A stretch of DNA of 40,067 nt, taken from an uncultured Oscillospiraceae bacterium. GTDB taxonomy: Bacteria; Bacillota; Clostridia; Oscillospirales; Oscillospiraceae. The position numbers were made by a program, and so were the translations under genes. The notes below the pieces were generated by a model. The model was not told the DNA's origin and ran no database searches. It worked only from the letters and a program-made list of their open reading frames with translations. Below are positions 1-7,199 of the stretch, one piece after another. How positions within the stretch are numbered: position 1 is the stretch's first letter; every line of letters starts with the position of its first letter. Location of the stretch: positions 1 through 40,067 of the forward strand of contig CALWOP010000006.1 in the NCBI GenBank assembly GCA_944383195.1. The letters are read 5' to 3'.

Positions 1-10
1 CAGAACTGGA

Positions 11-40
11 AATCGCCGCAGTGAAAACTGCGGCGATTTC
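11..40. terminator. Perfect hairpin near left edge
   Basis: A perfect 13-bp inverted repeat around a four-base GAAA loop. Neither side has a strong T-tract, so it may be a terminator, an mRNA 3' end hairpin or another structured element of a gene left of the window. It is followed 15 bases later by a better terminator. Confidence 0.4.
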
Positions 41-55
41 TCATTTGACCACTTG

Positions 56-91
56 ACGGGCACCCCCTTCCGGGAGTGCCTGTCTTTTTTG
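56..91 (+). terminator. Intrinsic terminator for a plus-strand gene left of the window
   Basis: GACGGGCAC pairs with GTGCCTGTC (one G-T pair) around a short loop and is followed at once by six T on the plus strand. On the minus strand the T-tract is on the wrong side, so it does not serve the acetyltransferase gene that ends at 127. Confidence 0.65.
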
Positions 92-126
92 TTTACAGCG
101 GCACAGAATTTGAGGGGCTTCTTCCC

Positions 127-753
127 TCAAAACAGCTGTCCCGGCAGCTTCAATTTTTCCTTGGGTGGGAAGCTGCGGTCAAATTCCTCCGCCGCATCCT
201 CGTCCACATAGTAGCCCTTTGGCGTGTGGTAGACGCCAGTAATACCGTCCAGAAAACCGGGCTGGAGTTCTTTCAGCAGGACATAGGGGACAATTTCCTG
301 TTCCGGTTCCCCGTGGTAGCGGACGCCTTGGGTTCCAGCCACCACAAAGCCGGACTTCCCGTAGAAATCAATGTTGCCCTCGATGCACAGAGCCCCGGCC
401 CCCAGGTCTCTGGCCAACTCCATGGAGTAGTCCAGCAGGTACTTGCCCAGGTCCTGCCGCTGCAGGTCGGGACGGATGCTTATGGGGCCGAAGGTCATCA
501 TGGGGATCTCCCGACCGTCGTCGGCCACGATCTTGGAGCGCATATACAGCACATGACCGATGAGCTCCCCGTCCCGTTCCATGACCAGGTCCAGCTCTGG
601 TACAAAGTCCGGATCCTCACGCAGCACATGGACCACATAGTGCTCCAGGCAGCCAGGGCGGTACACATTCTAAAAGGCCTCCCGGGTCAGATGTTCTACG
701 GCAGCGTAGTCTGTCGGCGTTTCCCGGCGGATGATAATATTCTCTTGCTTCAT
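127..753 (-). pseudogene. GNAT family N-acetyltransferase, interrupted by an in-frame amber codon
   Basis: The natural start is ATG at 751-753, nine bases behind a GGAGGAAAAA ribosome binding site. The frame opens with MKQENIIIRRETPTDYAAV, the usual N-terminal beta strand of YhbS-like GNAT acetyltransferases, then meets TAG at 670-672 (codon 28) and continues intact to the stop at 127. The remaining 180 codons include the acetyl-CoA loop region (RPDLQRQDLGKYLLDYSMEL) and a GFVVAG segment. Relatives I recall have Trp in the EAFWN motif at this place, so TGG to TAG is the simplest explanation. A GTG at 664-666 could restart translation but would remove the first strand and has no ribosome binding site. 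A recent pseudogene, a sequencing error or amber suppression are all possible. Confidence 0.75.
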
Positions 754-766
754 ACGTTTTTCCTCC

Positions 767-1862
767 TTACATCCCTCCACCGGGGAATTTGCCCTGCTTG
801 CGCTGATAGTGTTCCTTGGCAAACCTCCGGGCCTGCTTTATGCCGCCCACTTCCTTGAACATACGCTCCGCCTTTTTAACCTCAACTTCCTTGCTGCTGA
901 GTCCGTCGTAACTGCTCTCATGCTCCAGTTTGCGATAGCTCTCCAGCCGTCTCTGATCCAACCGTCCCTGTTCCACCGCTGCCAGGACAGCACACCCCGG
1001 TTCATTGGTATGGGTGCAGTCCCGGAACCTGCAACGTCGGGCCAAGTCCCCGATCTCCCCAAAGGGCTGGGAGAGGTCCGCGCTCTCAGCCCCCATCTCC
1101 CGCATACCAGGTGTGTCGATCACCACGCCGCCTAACGGGCAGGGGAACATTTCCCGCCCGGTGGTGGTGTGCCGACCTTTGTCGCCTTTGCCGATCTCCT
1201 GAGTAGAAATGACTTGTGCGCCCAGCAGGCAGTTAATGAAGGTGGATTTTCCCACACCGGAGGAGCCGATAAACGCGCAGGTCTGTCCCTTGGCAAAATA
1301 GGGCGCAAATTTGTCACAGATAACCTCATCAAACATGGACAGCGTTAGAATATCCGAAAAACAGGAGATGGCCTCTACCTGAGAAACCGCCTGTGCAAGG
1401 TCCTCACACAAATCCGCCTTGGTCAATACGATGACCGGCCTCGCCCCACTGTCCCACGCAATGGACAGATACCGCTCCATGCGGTTCAGGCTGAAATTCT
1501 GATTCAGAGACATACACAAAAAACCACATCCACATTGGATGCCACAGGCTGAGCCTGACCAGACACGCCAACCGCTCTCCGGACAAAGAGGCTCTTTCTG
1601 CTCAGCACCCGATGGATGACTGCCAGCTCCCCCTCCACCGTCACCATGACATAGTCTCCAACGGTGGGGTATTGGGCCAGTTCCTCTGTCTCATACCGAA
1701 GTTTGCCGGATACCTCCGCCAGCAGTTCCGCCTGCTCGGTCACGATCTTATACTTTCCCCTGTATTGGGCGGTCACTCTGGCCAGTGTCTCTTCCGGATA
1801 TAAAGTGGCTTCTGCCAAAAGCGTTCGGAAACGCCATACCTTTTCAGTTGATGCAATGTCAT
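767..1862 (-). pseudogene. rsgA: Ribosome small-subunit-dependent GTPase A, two frameshifts
   Basis: RsgA is a circularly permuted GTPase that helps 30S subunit maturation. All parts are present, but in three frames. The start is ATG at 1860-1862 behind TGGAGGT, encoding MTLHQLKRYGVSERFWQ. Near 1809-1812 the frame changes to ATLYPEETLARVTAQYRG and the OB-fold, which ends in a stop just after NVDVVF. At a run of six T (1518-1523, minus strand) it changes again to CMSLNQNFSLNRMERYL and the GTPase domain. That domain shows G4 (LTKADL), G1 (GSSGVGKSTF), G3 (DTPGMRE) and the C-terminal zinc motif (C-x4-C-x-H-x5-C, CRFRDCTHTNEPGC). Each break is repaired by adding one base; a T7 run would read VFLCMSLN, the expected family sequence. 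As given, no full-length protein can be made without frameshifting. Confidence 0.8.
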
Positions 1863-1896
1863 AACCTCCATTTTGATCGTCTTTTCATATCCAGAC

Positions 1897-1937
1897 GGAA
1901 GGAGGTCTGTACCGATTACTTGGTCACACCTCCTTCC
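1897..1937 (-). repeat. Inverted repeat with Shine-Dalgarno-like arms ahead of rsgA
   Basis: GGAAGGAGGT at 1897-1906 is matched perfectly by ACCTCCTTCC at 1928-1937 with a 21-base loop. In the minus-strand transcript the 5' arm lies inside the last codons of a tiny ORF (1916-1972) and the hairpin ends about 35 bases before the rsgA start. It could act in the rsgA leader. No T-tract follows, so it is not a terminator. Confidence 0.45.
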
Positions 1938-1972
1938 ATTCTTACAATCTCCATTTTCTTTGTGTTCATCAT
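1916..1972 (-). CDS. Possible 18-codon leader ORF upstream of rsgA
   Basis: ATG ATG at 1967-1972 follows AAAGGAGTGTGTTTTT and opens an 18-codon frame (MMNTKKMEIVRMEGGVTK) that stops at 1916-1918. Its last codons overlap the 5' arm of the 10-bp inverted repeat, so a ribosome reading it would open that hairpin. The only evidence for translation is the ribosome binding site and this geometry. It may be chance. Confidence 0.25.
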   Translation of the reverse strand: MMNTKKMEIVRMEGGVTK

Positions 1973-2047
1973 AAAAACACACTCCTTTCTTCTGAGATTC
2001 TTGATTATAGCATGAATTCGTTCTGACAGGAAGATACCGTATTCTTC

Positions 2048-2148
2048 TCACATCTTATTGTAGTACTGCCGGGCGTTGGTTTTAAGCGCGTATTCTTCGC
2101 CATTCAACGCGTACAGACGAAGTCCTCATAAATTGCGCCGTCTACAAA
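2048..2148 (-). pseudogene. Coding-like scrap behind tag
   Basis: Two minus-strand frames that join with one shift read FVDGAIYEDF, overlapping the end of tag out of frame, and then LYALNGEEYALKTNARQYY up to a stop at 2048-2050. The residue pattern looks like the C-terminal tail of a real protein, but there is no start codon or ribosome binding site. I do not recognise the family. It may be the remnant of a deleted gene between tag and rsgA, or chance. Confidence 0.25.
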
Positions 2149-2680
2149 AGCAATTTTTCTCATGGGAGTTGATCACACCCACTGCCTGCAAATAGGAATA
2201 GGTGATGACTGTCCCCACAAACTTCATGCCCCGGCGCTTTAAATCCTTGGAAACTGCGTCCGACAGGTCCGAGCTGACTTTGCCTGTCTCATAGATGGTA
2301 ATTCCATTTGTCCAGTGCCAAAGGTAGCGATCAAAGCTCCCCCACTCCTGTTGGATAGCCCGGAAGATCTGGGCGTTGTTCACGGCGGCCTTAATTTTCA
2401 GCCTGTTCCGGACGATACCGGAATCCCGCCCCAGCGCCGCCAGCTTCTCTTCTTCATATCCGCAGATCTTATCCAGGTCAAAGTCATCAAAGGCCTGACG
2501 AAACGCCTCCCGTTTATTCAGAATACACTCCCAGGAAAGACCAGCTTGAAAGCTCTCCAAAATCAGCATTTCAAGAAGCTTGCGGTCATCATGAACCGGG
2601 ACGCCCCACTCTGAATCGTGGTAGTGAATGTAAAGGGGGTTGTTGGGGTTGGCCCAACTGCAACGAATCTGTTCTTCCAT
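2126..2680 (-). CDS. tag: DNA-3-methyladenine glycosylase I
   Basis: Excises 3-methyladenine from alkylated DNA, the first step of base-excision repair. The 184-residue protein has the Tag family layout: N-terminal RCSWANPNNPLYIHYHDSEWG with the zinc-ligand Cys and His, the QAGLSWECILNKREAFRQAF helix, and C-terminal KFVGTVITYSYLQAVGV followed by SHEKNCF with the second zinc His and Cys. I chose ATG at 2680, eight bases after the HxlR stop, because GTGAGGTG lies just before it; an upstream GTG at 2701 would add seven residues and overlap hxlR. It forms a two-gene operon with the upstream HxlR regulator. The tail after NCF is slightly odd (CRRRNL) and overlaps the coding-like scrap behind it. 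Confidence 0.92.
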   Translation of the reverse strand: MEEQIRCSWANPNNPLYIHYHDSEWGVPVHDDRKLLEMLILESFQAGLSWECILNKREAFRQAFDDFDLDKICGYEEEKLAALGRDSGIVRNRLKIKAAVNNAQIFRAIQQEWGSFDRYLWHWTNGITIYETGKVSSDLSDAVSKDLKRRGMKFVGTVITYSYLQAVGVINSHEKNCFCRRRNL

Positions 2681-2688
2681 GTCGCACC

Positions 2689-3039
2689 TCACTGTGTACA
2701 CTGAGGGTTGGTAAGCTCAAACCGCTCATCCATATTCTTTTCGCCCCATTCGCACATCAAATCCAAAATCGGCTCCAAAGAGCGTCCTTTCGGGGTGATG
2801 GAATACTCCACCCGCGGAGGCACCTCCGCGTACACCGTGCGCACGATCAGGCCGTCATGTTCCAGCTCCCGCAGCTGATTGGTCAGGGTCCGTTGGGAAA
2901 CCTGGGTAATGCCGCGCAGCAGCTCGCTGAACCGCTGCGTTCCCTTTTCGATCAGGCACTCCAGGATCAGCGGCTTACATTTCCCTCCGATCATTTTTAA
3001 GGTAATTTCCATTTCACAGGTCACTTGTATCTTTTCCAT
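2689..3039 (-). CDS. HxlR/MarR-type winged-helix regulator
   Basis: A 116-residue HxlR-family DNA-binding protein. It carries [22 protein letters not shown], the recognition region [19 protein letters not shown], and the wing [14 protein letters not shown]. HxlR proteins often sense aldehydes, quinones or thiol stress, and some use an N-terminal Cys; here Cys8 and the Cys in GGKCKP are candidates. It is divergent from an aldo/keto reductase and followed by tag. A 16-bp palindrome 15 bases before its start codon is the likely operator. The start ATG at 3037-3039 follows AGGAGAGAGCG. Confidence 0.88.
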   Translation of the reverse strand: MEKIQVTCEMEITLKMIGGKCKPLILECLIEKGTQRFSELLRGITQVSQRTLTNQLRELEHDGLIVRTVYAEVPPRVEYSITPKGRSLEPILDLMCEWGEKNMDERFELTNPQCTQ

Positions 3040-3053
3040 CGCTCTCTCCTATT

Positions 3054-3069
3054 GTGAAAAATTTTTCAC
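3054..3069. promoter_or_regulatory. Candidate HxlR operator, 16-bp perfect palindrome
   Basis: GTGAAAAATTTTTCAC is a perfect palindrome, extended to ATT..TAT with one mismatched pair. It sits in the divergent region, 15 bases upstream of the HxlR start codon and about 23 bases before the -35 element of the aldo/keto reductase promoter. That position suits autoregulation and control of the divergent gene. That HxlR binds it is an inference. Confidence 0.5.
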
Positions 3070-3091
3070 TATCTAAGAAAATTGTGCGTAC

Positions 3092-3120
3092 TTGCTCCAA
3101 TAAAATCAAACCGATATAAT
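3092..3120 (+). promoter_or_regulatory. Sigma-A promoter of the aldo/keto reductase gene
   Basis: TTGCTC at 3092-3097 and TATAAT at 3115-3120 are separated by 17 bases. Transcription would start near 3127, about 50 bases before the start codon. The -10 is a perfect consensus and the -35 matches in four of six positions. Confidence 0.65.
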
Positions 3121-3176
3121 GTAAGTATATCTTATTTTTATGGTTTTGCAAGGCAACAACCTGACAGGAGGACAGC

Positions 3177-4340
3177 ATGGAATATAGGACATTGGGCCGC
3201 ACCGGACTGCGGGTCAGCGAAATTGGTCTGGGCGGCGAGTGGTTCAACGGTCTGACGGCTCAGGAGAGCTGCGCCATTGTAGATGCGGCACAGGAAAAAG
3301 GCATCAACTACATTGATATTTTCATGCCCCAGGCCCCCACCCGCAGCAATTTGGGGGCCGCTCTGGAGGGGTGCCGGGAACAATTTATCATTCAGGGCCA
3401 TCTGTGTACCGTATTTGAGGACGGGCAATATACCCGCACCCGGGATATTGAGAAAACAAAACGCTCCTTCGATGACCTGCTGGAGCGTCTGCACACCGAC
3501 TACATTGACATAGGGATGATCCACTATGTAGACAGCGAGGAGGACTTCCGCACCGTCTTCGAGGGGCCCGTTCTGGCCTATTCCAAAGAATTGAAACAAA
3601 ACGGCGTGATCCGCCACATCGGCATGAGCTCCCACAACCCCCATATTGCTCTGAAAGCCGTGGAGAGCGGAGTCGTGGATGTGCTGATGTTCAGTATCAA
3701 CCCCGCCTATGATATGGAGAGTGCTGAGACGGACATCTACGACCTGATGGAGTTCAAGGGCATGGAGAAAAGCGGCCTTGTGGTGGATGAGGCACGACAA
3801 ACGCTATACTCCGCCTGTGAGGCGGCAGGCGTGGCCATTACGGTCATGAAGCCCCTGGGCGCTGGTACTCTGCTGAACGCGGAAACTTCCCCTTTTGGCG
3901 TGGCTATGACGGTTCCCCAGTGCATCCAATACTGCCTGGACCGCAACGGTGTCAAGGTGGTCATTGTGGGCTGTCATACCGTAGATGAGGTGCTGGAGGC
4001 AGCCAAATATTATGACACCCCCATACCAGAGCGGAGCTATGCCCATATCTTCAGCGCGGGAAATGCCATCCACATGACCGGCCGGTGTATGTACTGCAAC
4101 CACTGCCAGCCCTGTCCGGCCCACATCGACATCGCCGCCGTGACCAAGTTTCTTGATCTGGCTGCCCAGCAGGACTCCGTACCGGAGACGGTGGCACAGC
4201 ACTATTGGTCCCTCTCCGCTACGGCAGACGACTGCCTGATGTGTGGCAGGTGCGAGCCAAACTGTCCCTTTGGGGTAAAGATTCGGGAGAATATGACCCG
4301 GGCTCGCACCATGTTTGCAGATACCCGAACGATGAAATAG
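3177..4340 (+). CDS. Aldo/keto reductase-like protein with two C-terminal 4Fe-4S motifs
   Basis: A 387-residue protein: an AKR-type barrel (about residues 1-280), then a ferredoxin-like tail with C-x2-C-x2-C-x3-CP (CMYCNHCQPCP) and a second cluster (CLMCGRCEPNCPF). The barrel opens with the usual RTLGRTGLRVSEIGLGG, and the His of the catalytic tetrad is visible in DIGMIHYVD. However, the segment that normally carries the catalytic Tyr reads DIFMPQAPTRSNLG with no Tyr, and the usual Lys of the I-x-T-K strand is replaced in FIIQGH. It may therefore use another mechanism or substrate, with the clusters passing electrons. The start has a strong AGGAGGACAGC site. The gene is divergent from the HxlR regulator and probably controlled by it. 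The true substrate is unknown. Confidence 0.88.
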   Translation: MEYRTLGRTGLRVSEIGLGGEWFNGLTAQESCAIVDAAQEKGINYIDIFMPQAPTRSNLGAALEGCREQFIIQGHLCTVFEDGQYTRTRDIEKTKRSFDDLLERLHTDYIDIGMIHYVDSEEDFRTVFEGPVLAYSKELKQNGVIRHIGMSSHNPHIALKAVESGVVDVLMFSINPAYDMESAETDIYDLMEFKGMEKSGLVVDEARQTLYSACEAAGVAITVMKPLGAGTLLNAETSPFGVAMTVPQCIQYCLDRNGVKVVIVGCHTVDEVLEAAKYYDTPIPERSYAHIFSAGNAIHMTGRCMYCNHCQPCPAHIDIAAVTKFLDLAAQQDSVPETVAQHYWSLSATADDCLMCGRCEPNCPFGVKIRENMTRARTMFADTRTMK

Positions 4341-4368
4341 ACTCGTTCCTGAATGGAACATTCCATCA

Positions 4369-4413
4369 AAAAAGCCGAAGGTCACATAGACAATATGTGA
4401 CCTTCGGCTTTTT
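4369..4413. terminator. Bidirectional terminator between convergent genes
   Basis: A perfect 20-bp stem with a five-base loop (4389-4393) has an A-run on the left and a T-run on the right, so it can stop transcription from both sides: the aldo/keto reductase on the plus strand and the met transporter/amidohydrolase operon on the minus strand. Confidence 0.85.
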
Positions 4414-4466
4414 CGTTTCCCTTAACTAATAAAGAAACTGATCTAAAATGCTATATTTATTAACAA

Positions 4467-5645
4467 TCAGTCTGCCGCGCCAGCCAGCTGGGCCAAGGCA
4501 AATTCTGTATAGAGGGAGGCCGCAATGGGAATGCATTCCTCGTGAACATCAAACTCGGAGGTATGATGTGCCGCCTGGGAGCCGGGCACGTCAGGACTTC
4601 CGCTGCCTACAAAGGCGTATACCCCTGGAATTTGGGCAATGATTTCCGCCATATCGTCTCCCCCCAGGGAAAGCTCTTTCGTCCGCAGATTTCCCTTTCC
4701 TACCACCCGTTCCACCACAGGAACCGTCTCGGCGTAGACCACAGGGTCGTTAATCAGCGCACAGGTAAAGGACTCTATTTCCACCTGGGCAGTGGCCCCC
4801 AATATAGCTGCCGTATTGGCTGCAACTTCCCGAATTTTTTGGCTGACCAGAGCTCTGGTCTCCGGGGAAAAGCACCGGACCGTCCCCTCAATAACGGCAT
4901 CCTGGGCAATGATATTGTACCCCTCCCCGGCCCGCAGTACACCCACTCCGATGAGGGCCGGGTCCGTGGGCGCAATCAATCTGGTGGTGATGGCCTGGAG
5001 GGTCACAACGATCTGGGCGGCAGTATACAGGGCATCCGCCCCCAGCTCTGGGGTGGAGACGTGGGCCCGTTTTCCCTGTACCCGGATGGTAAAATGATCC
5101 ACCGAGGCATTCTCCGGCCCGCTGCTCATTGCCACCTGCCCAACCGGGAGATCAGACTGAACGTGCACACCGAAGCTTCTCTGGGCTCCTTTCAGCAGCC
5201 CACTCTTTAGGAAAATGACCGCCCCTTTGCCATACTCCTCCCCGGGCTGGAATACGAAATCCACTTCACCGACAAAGTTATCTTCCAGCCGCTTCAGCGC
5301 CCGTGCCGCGCCGAGCAGCGCGGCGGCGTGGGCATCGTGGCCGCAGGCGTGCATGACTCCAGGGTTACAGGAGGCGTAGGGCACCGTTTTGCTGTCCTGG
5401 ATGGGCAGAGCATCGATATCCGCCCGCAGGACGATTTTTTTCCCGCTCCCCCGTTTGCCATGCAGAACACCCAGCACTCCGGTTTCCCCTACCCTCTGCG
5501 TTGGGATTCCAAGCGCCTTCAATTCGTCCTCAATACGCTGGGCGGTATGGTACTCCTGCATACTCAGTTCGGGATTTTGATGAAAATACTCTCTCAGTGA
5601 GACCATGTACGCCCGGTCCTGTGCTACATACGGATGAATTCCCAT
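4467..5645 (-). CDS. M20-family amidohydrolase (N-acyl-amino-acid / peptidase M20D type)
   Basis: A 392-residue zinc-dependent amidohydrolase of the M20D group, which remove acyl groups from N-acylated amino acids. Visible metal-site segments are RADIDALP, HACGHDAH and PGEEYGKGA, with a C-terminal metal-ligand segment AAHHTSEFDV. The start ATG at 5643-5645 follows TTGAGGTG, and the stop of metQ (5654-5656) is eight bases upstream, so it is the last gene of the met operon. Its position behind a methionine-type transporter suggests that it releases methionine, or a related amino acid, from an imported N-acyl derivative. That is inference; the substrate cannot be read from the sequence. Confidence 0.88.
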   Translation of the reverse strand: MGIHPYVAQDRAYMVSLREYFHQNPELSMQEYHTAQRIEDELKALGIPTQRVGETGVLGVLHGKRGSGKKIVLRADIDALPIQDSKTVPYASCNPGVMHACGHDAHAAALLGAARALKRLEDNFVGEVDFVFQPGEEYGKGAVIFLKSGLLKGAQRSFGVHVQSDLPVGQVAMSSGPENASVDHFTIRVQGKRAHVSTPELGADALYTAAQIVVTLQAITTRLIAPTDPALIGVGVLRAGEGYNIIAQDAVIEGTVRCFSPETRALVSQKIREVAANTAAILGATAQVEIESFTCALINDPVVYAETVPVVERVVGKGNLRTKELSLGGDDMAEIIAQIPGVYAFVGSGSPDVPGSQAAHHTSEFDVHEECIPIAASLYTEFALAQLAGAAD

Positions 5646-5653
5646 GGGGCACC

Positions 5654-6496
5654 TCAATTCCAGGCGGGGATATAAGCCCCCTGATAGATGTCCAGGATGG
5701 CCTGGGCGTCTTCCTCAGACTGATAGGCCGCAAGCACCTTCTGATATACCTCGTTATCCAGATCCTCGGTGCTGCAGGCGATGATGTTGATGTAAGGATT
5801 ATCGCTGCCGGCCTCCACTTGCTCGGTGTAGACCGCGTCCTCCAGCTTCAGGCCGTTATCCACGGCGTGGGCTCCGTTGACAAAGGCAGCCGCCACATCA
5901 GGCAGAAGGCTCGCGGTATTGGCAGCCTCCACCTCTACAAATTCCAGATTTAGGGGATTGGAGGTAATGTCCTTGATTTCGGGAACATAGCCCGCGGCGG
6001 GGTCCACTTCCAGCACGCCGGCGGACTCCAGAATCTTAAAGCAGCGTCCCTCGTTGGTGGGATCGCTGGGGACGGCAATTTTATCCCCCTCTTTCAGCTG
6101 CTGAATGTCGGTAATGTAGTTGGAATACAGGGACAACGGCGCCAGGATTGTGTCGCCCAGGACAGAAATGTCATATCCAAGATCGGCAATCTCCTTTTCC
6201 AGATAAGCCTTGTGCTGGAAAGCATTCAGGTCGATCTCCCCGCTGTCCAGGGCGGCGTTGGGCAGCTTATACTCAGAAAATTCCACCAGCTTGACCTGGA
6301 TATTATCCTTGGCCAGGATTTCATTCACGGTGTCCCACTGTTCATTATTGGAGCCAACCACACCTACGGTCACCTCGGTAATCTCCCCAGCTCCGGCGCT
6401 GCCGGAGGAGGACGAGTTGGGCGCAGAAGTACCGCACGCGCTCAGGGACAGTACCAGGGCCACAGACAAGGCCAAAATCTTATTCTTCTTCATCAT
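5654..6496 (-). CDS. metQ: Methionine ABC transporter substrate-binding lipoprotein (MetQ/NlpA)
   Basis: The binding component of a MetNIQ-type importer, anchored outside the membrane. The 280-residue protein starts MMKKNKILALSVALVLSLSAC: a lipoprotein signal with lipobox LSAC, the Cys being acylated. The mature part follows the NlpA pattern: EVTVGVVG, NQVKLVEF-like strand (NIQVKLVEFSEYKLPNAAL), DLNAFQHKAYL, and late ASLLPDVAAAFVNGAHA. ATG ATG lies behind TTGGAGGAATTT; a TTG further upstream falls inside the ribosome binding site and is rejected. It lies 22 bases behind metI. Methionine, its D-isomer or a derivative is the expected ligand for this family. Confidence 0.93.
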   Translation of the reverse strand: MMKKNKILALSVALVLSLSACGTSAPNSSSSGSAGAGEITEVTVGVVGSNNEQWDTVNEILAKDNIQVKLVEFSEYKLPNAALDSGEIDLNAFQHKAYLEKEIADLGYDISVLGDTILAPLSLYSNYITDIQQLKEGDKIAVPSDPTNEGRCFKILESAGVLEVDPAAGYVPEIKDITSNPLNLEFVEVEAANTASLLPDVAAAFVNGAHAVDNGLKLEDAVYTEQVEAGSDNPYINIIACSTEDLDNEVYQKVLAAYQSEEDAQAILDIYQGAYIPAWN

Positions 6497-6518
6497 AAAT
6501 TCCTCCAATTTTAATTTT

Positions 6519-7199
6519 TTAATGAGTGGTTTTCTTCACGATCCAGCTGCCTGCGGCCTGTACCGCGCTGACCAGAACGATGATGATGACAATGACGGCA
6601 ACGGTAATGTCAGGCAGGGTTTTGCCATGTCCATACATAATGGCGAAGTTGCCCAGTCCTCCCGCGCCGATGGTCCCGGCTACGGCGGTAAAATTGATAA
6701 GGGAAATGATGGTAATGGTCACGCCTCGGGTAATACCCGGAATGGCCTCCCGCAGATAGACCCGCCAGATGATTTCCCAGGGAGAGGCTCCCATGGATTG
6801 GGCTGCCTCGATCATCCCCGCCGGAACCTCGGCCAGGGCGTTTTCCGTCTGCCGCCCCAGGTACGGGACCGTACCAAATACCAGGGGGATGATCGCGCCC
6901 TTGACGCCGATGCCGGTACCCATGATGAGGCGGCTCAGCCCCAACATTAAAATCGCCAGCAAAATAAAGGGAATCGAACGGAAAATATCGCAGAATTTGC
7001 TCATCACAAAGTGGACCGGACGATTTTGCAAAATACCTCCGTTTTTTGTGGTAAACAAAAACACGCCGAAAGGAATGCCCAGAAGCAGGGAAATAAGTCC
7101 TGATATGCTCACCATCTGCAAGGTCTGTACCAGCGCCTCAAGCAGCTGGTCACTGCGCTCGATCACATTTGGAATCCAGGAATAGAACACTTCAGCCAT
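6519..7199 (-). CDS. metI: Methionine ABC transporter permease (MetI)
   Basis: A 226-residue membrane permease with about five transmembrane helices and the MetI-type EAA loop (EVPAGMIEAAQSMGASPWEI), which docks on MetN. Conserved segments LLGIPFGVFLF, RSIPFILLAI and NFTAVAGTIGAGGLGNFAI are typical of D/L-methionine permeases. The start ATG overlaps the end of metN by eight bases and its GGAGGTGATTTCTC site lies within metN, which points to translational coupling. Confidence 0.94.
   Translation of the reverse strand: MAEVFYSWIPNVIERSDQLLEALVQTLQMVSISGLISLLLGIPFGVFLFTTKNGGILQNRPVHFVMSKFCDIFRSIPFILLAILMLGLSRLIMGTGIGVKGAIIPLVFGTVPYLGRQTENALAEVPAGMIEAAQSMGASPWEIIWRVYLREAIPGITRGVTITIISLINFTAVAGTIGAGGLGNFAIMYGHGKTLPDITVAVIVIIIVLVSAVQAAGSWIVKKTTH

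Noticed and set aside
1518..1523. Programmed frameshift in rsgA at the T6 run
   Set aside because: A run of six T is a poor slippery site, no stimulatory structure is evident, and a second frameshift in the same gene makes mutation or sequence error more likely.
1773..2051. A 92-residue gene ahead of rsgA
   Set aside because: Its last part is the true RsgA N-terminus (from MTLHQ); the upstream part has no ribosome binding site and looks like leader sequence.
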